This document shows positions 61,650 to 64,000 of a DNA stretch of 64,000 nucleotides, one piece after another. The notes beneath the pieces are model-generated. The model saw only the letters and a list, made by a program, of their open reading frames with translations, was not told where the DNA came from and made no database searches. Source of the stretch: Gordionus sp. m RMFG-2023 (Eukaryota > Nematomorpha > Gordioida > Chordodea > Parachordodidae). How positions within the stretch are numbered: the first letter of the stretch is position 1; each line of letters opens with the position of its first letter. The translations under genes were made by a program, and so were the position numbers. The stretch spans positions 91,332,805-91,396,804 of the forward strand of contig NC_088775.1 in the NCBI RefSeq assembly GCF_954871325.1, given 5' to 3'.

Positions 61650-62399
61650 CATAGTTGTTAACGCTCCTTTTTAAAAGTAGGGAACTACCGCTCCTGTTCC
61701 AACCTTCTCAAAAAGAGCTAGCTCCTGCATCTACATTTTTAAAAGGAGCTAGCTCCAACTCCAAGTTAAGGAGTGCCATTCCATAATCGGTCCTTTGATT
61801 TTCATTTTTTTAGAAGGTATGCGAAACAAAATCCTAGCATCATATCTAACAACCTAGGCTCAACTATAATGAATTGCCCAAAAATAATAATAACCATTTT
61901 TAAAAAAATTATTCCAAAATAAAAAAAATATAGTTATCATTTTGTATTTTAAAGGAAGGTTTTTTACTTTTAAATGTATTTTTAGATTGAAGCTGCTCAC
62001 TTTTGAAAATGAAATACTTTTACTTAAACACAAAAGGCATTTTGCCCTTAAATTTGTCTGATCATTTGGATCAACATCTTTTAGAAATTTAAAATATTTT
62101 TTGTGATGGAAATGAAATTCGATTTCTTCTTCTATGATCTCTAAATCCATAATAAAACTGTTTTTATTTAATATTCAAAATGATTAGATGAAAATCCAAT
62201 ATATAACTCGGCTCAACATTTATTAATGGATAAATTTTAAAAAAAAATTTTTTTATTTTTATTGCATTTTAATTAACAAACATTGTTAATATTTAAAAAA
62301 TAATTTAATTTATACCTTAAATTTAAAGCAGTCCTAAAAGAAGCTAGCTCCAACTCTCGCTCCTCATTTTTAGGTGTTTTTGAAAAAATGTCAACTCTG
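61650..62399 (-). mobile_element. Short hAT element keeping only a BED-finger exon
   Basis: Flanks AAAAGATC (61642-61649) and AAATGATC (62400-62407) agree at seven of eight positions. Ends CATAGTTGTTAAC and the inverse of CAGAGTTGACATTTT. Subterminal GAGCTAGCTCC/AAGCTAGCTCC motifs occur at both ends. It encodes one zinc-finger exon on the minus strand and nothing else, so it is an internal-deletion derivative of a larger hAT. Confidence 0.75.
61980..62150 (-). pseudogene. BED-type zinc-finger exon of a hAT transposase
   Basis: ATG at 62150; reads MDLEIIEEEIEFHFHHKKYF, then DPNDQTNLRAKCLLCLSKS, then SSFNLKIHLK. Pattern C-x2-C ... N-L-K-x-H fits the BED finger at the N-terminus of hAT transposases. 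The frame continues to 61860 with low-complexity residues past the finger. The catalytic part is absent. Confidence 0.6.
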
Positions 62400-62637
62400 A
62401 AATGATCTTATCTCAATTTTATATATTTATTTATATTTATATCTAAGCTAATTTTAGTTAAAATAGCTCACCACTAGATAAGAATGAAATATGATATATT
62501 AAAATTAAAAGGCTTCTATGAAAACATCTTTATAGATTGATTAAAATTTGATTTTCATCTAAAACAATATAGAGCAATATAAGAATTCTGATCAATGGCC
62601 ATATAGCACTGAAAGCATAAATAGCTAGAGAATGATG

Positions 62638-63250
62638 TCTAATTTTGGCAATTATTGTGGTGACCATTCTTTTATTTCGCAAAATTATGGGTATAATCCT
62701 AAACAAAAAGACCCTTTTTACAGAGAATGAGAGTCAACCCATCTCAATAAACTAAATATAGGTTTTAAGGAATAATGAATATTGTCTCTTTAACAGCTTT
62801 AACAATGACGGCCTTTAGAAAATTTCAGTGTAGTGGGTGATGTATATTTTTTTCGAATTGTGTATTACAAATGGAGCTGGCAAACAAAGAAACAATACGC
62901 AGCCGATGCTAATAACTTTCAGTCACTTTTTCTAATCTTAAGATTGGCTAAAATCTTGTTAATAATAATTTTATATCTATATACTAACTACTATATTTGT
63001 TAAAATAAGATACTAGTAAAGCACAAAACATTGCCATATATTAAAACGAAGGTTTCTTCCAAACTTGAAGAGTGTATTAAGACTATTGAAAAAATTAATA
63101 ATATATATGAATTTCTTATAGGAGGGACCTTGCCAAAGGCCGTTCAAAACAAATTTTAAGGCGAGGTCCTCAAAAAGTTTTTTTCTCCATTAGGAAATCT
63201 TGGTAACGACATTGTGAAGAGGAAATATTTTGAAGACTGCATATGAGATT
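62638..63250 (+). pseudogene. Unrecognised decayed coding fragments
   Basis: 62638-62730 reads MSNFGNYCGDHSFISQNYG, then YNPKQKDPFYRE and a stop. From about 62999 to 63246 one frame reads KTKVSSKLEECIKTIEKIN, EFLIGGTLPKAVQNKF, stop, GEVLKKFFSPLGNLGNDI, VKRKYFEDC. The second stretch, about 80 codons with one internal stop, is more protein-like than chance frames nearby. No family recognised and no link between the two shown. Confidence 0.3.
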
Positions 63251-63664
63251 GCATATATGGCAAGACATAATTATATGTTTTTGTAAATAAAATTTCCTAT
63301 AAAAAAACTAAATTTAAGAAATAAAGAGACAAATATTCTATATAAATTGGAATATGTTAATAAAAAAAAATATATAAATTTATATAACTCAAGAAATTTC
63401 ATTATTAAAAATGAAATTTTTACCTTCGAAAATTAAAAAAAATTAAAATTATGAAAGGTTGAATGTATATGTAATAAGTTGAAGGGATAAATCTTTTACC
63501 ACTTTTGACAAATAAACTTATCCCAATAAAGAGGTCAGATAGTTCAACTAAAATCAATTTATACCTAACAGAAATATCATATATTTCTCACTAGCTGTTT
63601 TCAATTGCTAGTATCTTATTTTCTCATCATCAAACAATGAATACCTATATTCTTCTATATGCGA

Positions 63665-64000
63665 TGATGTTGTCGCATTTAGTCATTTTATTTTGTTTTA
63701 TTTTCTATTATATTTATTTTGTTCAAAATGATGGGGAATCAGAATTTTCCCTTTTATTTGATAATGTTTAATATATACCAAATATATGTTCATGGTGAAG
63801 GCTCTACTATGTTAATATATTTATTAATATGTTGGGAAATTAAGGAGTCATATCGAATCAAAATAATGGTACATTTCTGATTCATATAATAAGGAGAAAT
63901 TTCCGAATCCACCATTTTCGGAGGGGGGGGGGGGGGTTAGTTGCTATATTATAGATAAAGTTCGAACATATTATAATATATTTTAAATTTGTAAAAACAT
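63665..64000 (+). repeat. Dispersed repeat, copy 2 (first copy at 58225), cut by window end
   Basis: See 58225-58530. This copy carries TGATGGGGAATCAGAATT, also the left end of the small element at 36148, and a 14-base poly-G run near 63923-63936. Confidence 0.6.

Overview
This is about 80% A+T eukaryotic DNA, most likely from an invertebrate animal. The grounds are spliced genes with very short introns (50 and 56 bp), AATAAA after a stop codon, and animal-type transposon families (Sola-like, hAT, PIF/Harbinger, Ty3/Gypsy, a LINE-type fragment). I cannot name the species. Host genes are sparse; most recognisable sequence is mobile elements, many inserted into one another. Long stretches are plain AT-rich DNA.

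Layout. 1-8.9 kb: a diverged repeat family present in two large copies. One copy is split by a complete-looking Sola-like DNA transposon (2741-6397, long inverted ends, 4-bp target duplication) with an intact two-exon transposase of 658 aa. The other copy (7770-8885) is an unoccupied version of the insertion site. 8.9-16.7 kb: dispersed repeat, then AT-rich DNA. 16.7-21.8 kb: a hAT element bounded by a perfect 8-bp target duplication, a second hAT-type transposase relic, and a 1.28-kb fold-back element carrying a retroelement-derived segment. 23.5-25.3 kb: a short inverted-repeat element, a retroelement C-terminal fragment, and an unrecognised broken or spliced minus-strand coding region. 28.3-31.4 kb: a GCGAA-rich repeat, a Ty3/Gypsy integrase fossil, an unrecognised membrane-protein-like frame, and tandem duplications.

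35.2-48.6 kb looks like one unrecognised host gene on the plus strand with beta-rich, FN3-like segments. Its large introns hold most of the local transposon mass: a 7.0-kb hAT (37475-44481, perfect 8-bp duplication) containing another hAT-like element (38278-42767), which contains a Ty3/Gypsy pol fossil, plus a separate small hAT (42982-43743). The next intron holds a 3.3-kb hAT-like element (44887-48218) that contains a further inverted-repeat element and, inside that, a third one with a tRNA-like sequence.

49.9-64 kb: a fossil resembling the first transposase, a copy of the GCGAA repeat, a GC-rich non-autonomous hAT with perfect target duplication (52751-53106), two candidate small host genes, an orphan gag fossil, a Harbinger remnant with its MADF-like partner and transposase in convergent orientation, a short hAT carrying only a BED zinc-finger exon (61650-62399), and more dispersed repeats. 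No rRNA gene, CRISPR array or confident functional tRNA was seen.
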